Shown piece by piece: positions 23,237-23,625 of a stretch of DNA of 23,625 nucleotides (positions are counted from its first letter, which is position 1; every line of letters begins with the position of its first letter). Under the pieces are notes generated by a model. That model had not been told where the DNA came from, ran no database searches, and saw only the letters and a list, made by a program, of their open reading frames with translations. The stretch comes from JOPF136 sp035272605. GTDB taxonomy: Bacteria > Acidobacteriota > Terriglobia > Acidiferrales > UBA7541. A program made the translations under genes and the position numbers. The stretch is taken from assembly GCA_035272605.1 (NCBI GenBank), contig DATEQM010000111.1, positions 1 through 23,625 of the forward strand, written 5' to 3'.

Positions 23237-23625
23237 TCACCGCGTCTGGTTCAGTCCCAGCGCTGCAAAGATGGCATCGTAAACCTCCGCACGAAGAGGC
23301 CCCGGTGAAGCGATCTTCGGTCCATGCTCTTCCCACATTCCGGGTCCTCTCACCAGAGACACTACGAACACTTCGCGCTCCGGGTCCACCCAGAGCGACC
23401 CCCAACTTTCATCCGTCCACCCGTAGCTGCCGGGTGAAAAGGAGTGTCCCGGAGCCTGCGATACCTCCCAGCCCGCGGTAAAAACCTCGTTCTTCTCCCG
23501 CCGATGCGCCGTAAATTGCTCCACCATCTGGCGGCTCAGCAATCTTTTGTGCGCGTAGATGCCGCCGTTTAGCCAGAGCTGGCCGACGATGGCCAGGGCT
23601 CGCGCTTCGACGCCCGAACTGTCCC
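23237..23625 (-). CDS. Class C beta-lactamase-like serine hydrolase (C-terminal part; 5' end outside the window)
   Basis: About 129 codons are visible, open to the window edge, with a TGA at 23237-23239. The translated segment begins SSGVEARALAIVGQLWLNGG and then IYAHKRLLSRQMVEQFT. This matches the late part of beta-lactamase-family (class C/PBP4*-like) serine hydrolases, which usually reads S-x-x-DLA-x-F-x-x-x-LLNGG followed by RLLSP-x-TV. GYGWTDESWGSLWVDPEREV then fits the H/Y-x-G-x-T-G region and the final strands of that fold. The catalytic S-x-x-K and Y-x-N motifs would lie outside the window, so activity cannot be judged. The order serine hydrolase-murQ-murA suggests a role in cell-wall peptide or amino-sugar recycling rather than antibiotic resistance; this is inference. 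Confidence 0.75.
   Translation of the reverse strand, partial: DSSGVEARALAIVGQLWLNGGIYAHKRLLSRQMVEQFTAHRREKNEVFTAGWEVSQAPGHSFSPGSYGWTDESWGSLWVDPEREVFVVSLVRGPGMWEEHGPKIASPGPLRAEVYDAIFAALGLNQTR

Overview
The window (23.6 kb, high GC) looks like a chromosomal segment from a Gram-negative soil-type bacterium, most likely an Acidobacteriota. This is an inference from three things: the gene content (DUF4388 and PilZ proteins inside a chemosensory cluster, murQ beside a serine hydrolase), the many GTG/TTG starts, and short GC-rich palindromes of the GTAGCGCCGGC-TTC-GCCGGC type in the intergenic gaps. No rRNA, tRNA, CRISPR array, transposase or prophage gene was seen.

Left part (1-14.6 kb, all minus strand). 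A partial secreted protein of unknown function sits at the left edge. A 373-bp gap with a perfect 28-bp palindrome follows, and then a chemosensory cluster of 13 genes transcribed from about 14.4 kb down to 758. In transcription order these are: a small PilZ-like protein; a 607-aa protein of no recognised family; a degenerate receiver/histidine-kinase-like protein; CheW; a PilJ-like methyl-accepting protein; CheR; a 1007-aa hybrid CheA (two Hpt-like domains plus a C-terminal receiver); CheB; two divergent CheW-like proteins; a pseudo-receiver-DUF4388 protein; a receiver with a Pro/Ala linker and coiled coil; and a PilZ protein. Many neighbours overlap by 4 bp (ATGA/GTGA), so translation is probably coupled. 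Two sites with sigma-54 (-24/-12) spacing lie in front of the cluster and in front of cheW-mcp. No flagellar gene and no stand-alone CheY, CheC, CheD or CheZ is present. With PilZ and DUF4388 partners, the pathway more likely serves type IV pili, surface behaviour or c-di-GMP-linked control than flagellar swimming (inference).

Middle part (14.7-17.8 kb). A membrane-anchored TlpA/ResA-like thioredoxin is divergent from a plus-strand group: a membrane family-2 glycosyltransferase, two tandem paralogous 6-pyruvoyl-tetrahydropterin-synthase-family proteins, and GTP cyclohydrolase I (folE). FolE makes the dihydroneopterin triphosphate that the two PTPS-family enzymes would use, so the last three form a pterin or deazapurine module.

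Right part (17.8-23.6 kb). rpsO and pnp are in the classical order, with a strong intrinsic terminator only 35 nt upstream of pnp. Convergent to pnp are murA and, upstream of it on the same strand, murQ and the C-terminal part of a class-C beta-lactamase-like serine hydrolase. This is a peptidoglycan precursor and recycling neighbourhood. Nearly every intergenic gap in this part carries a short GC-rich inverted repeat.
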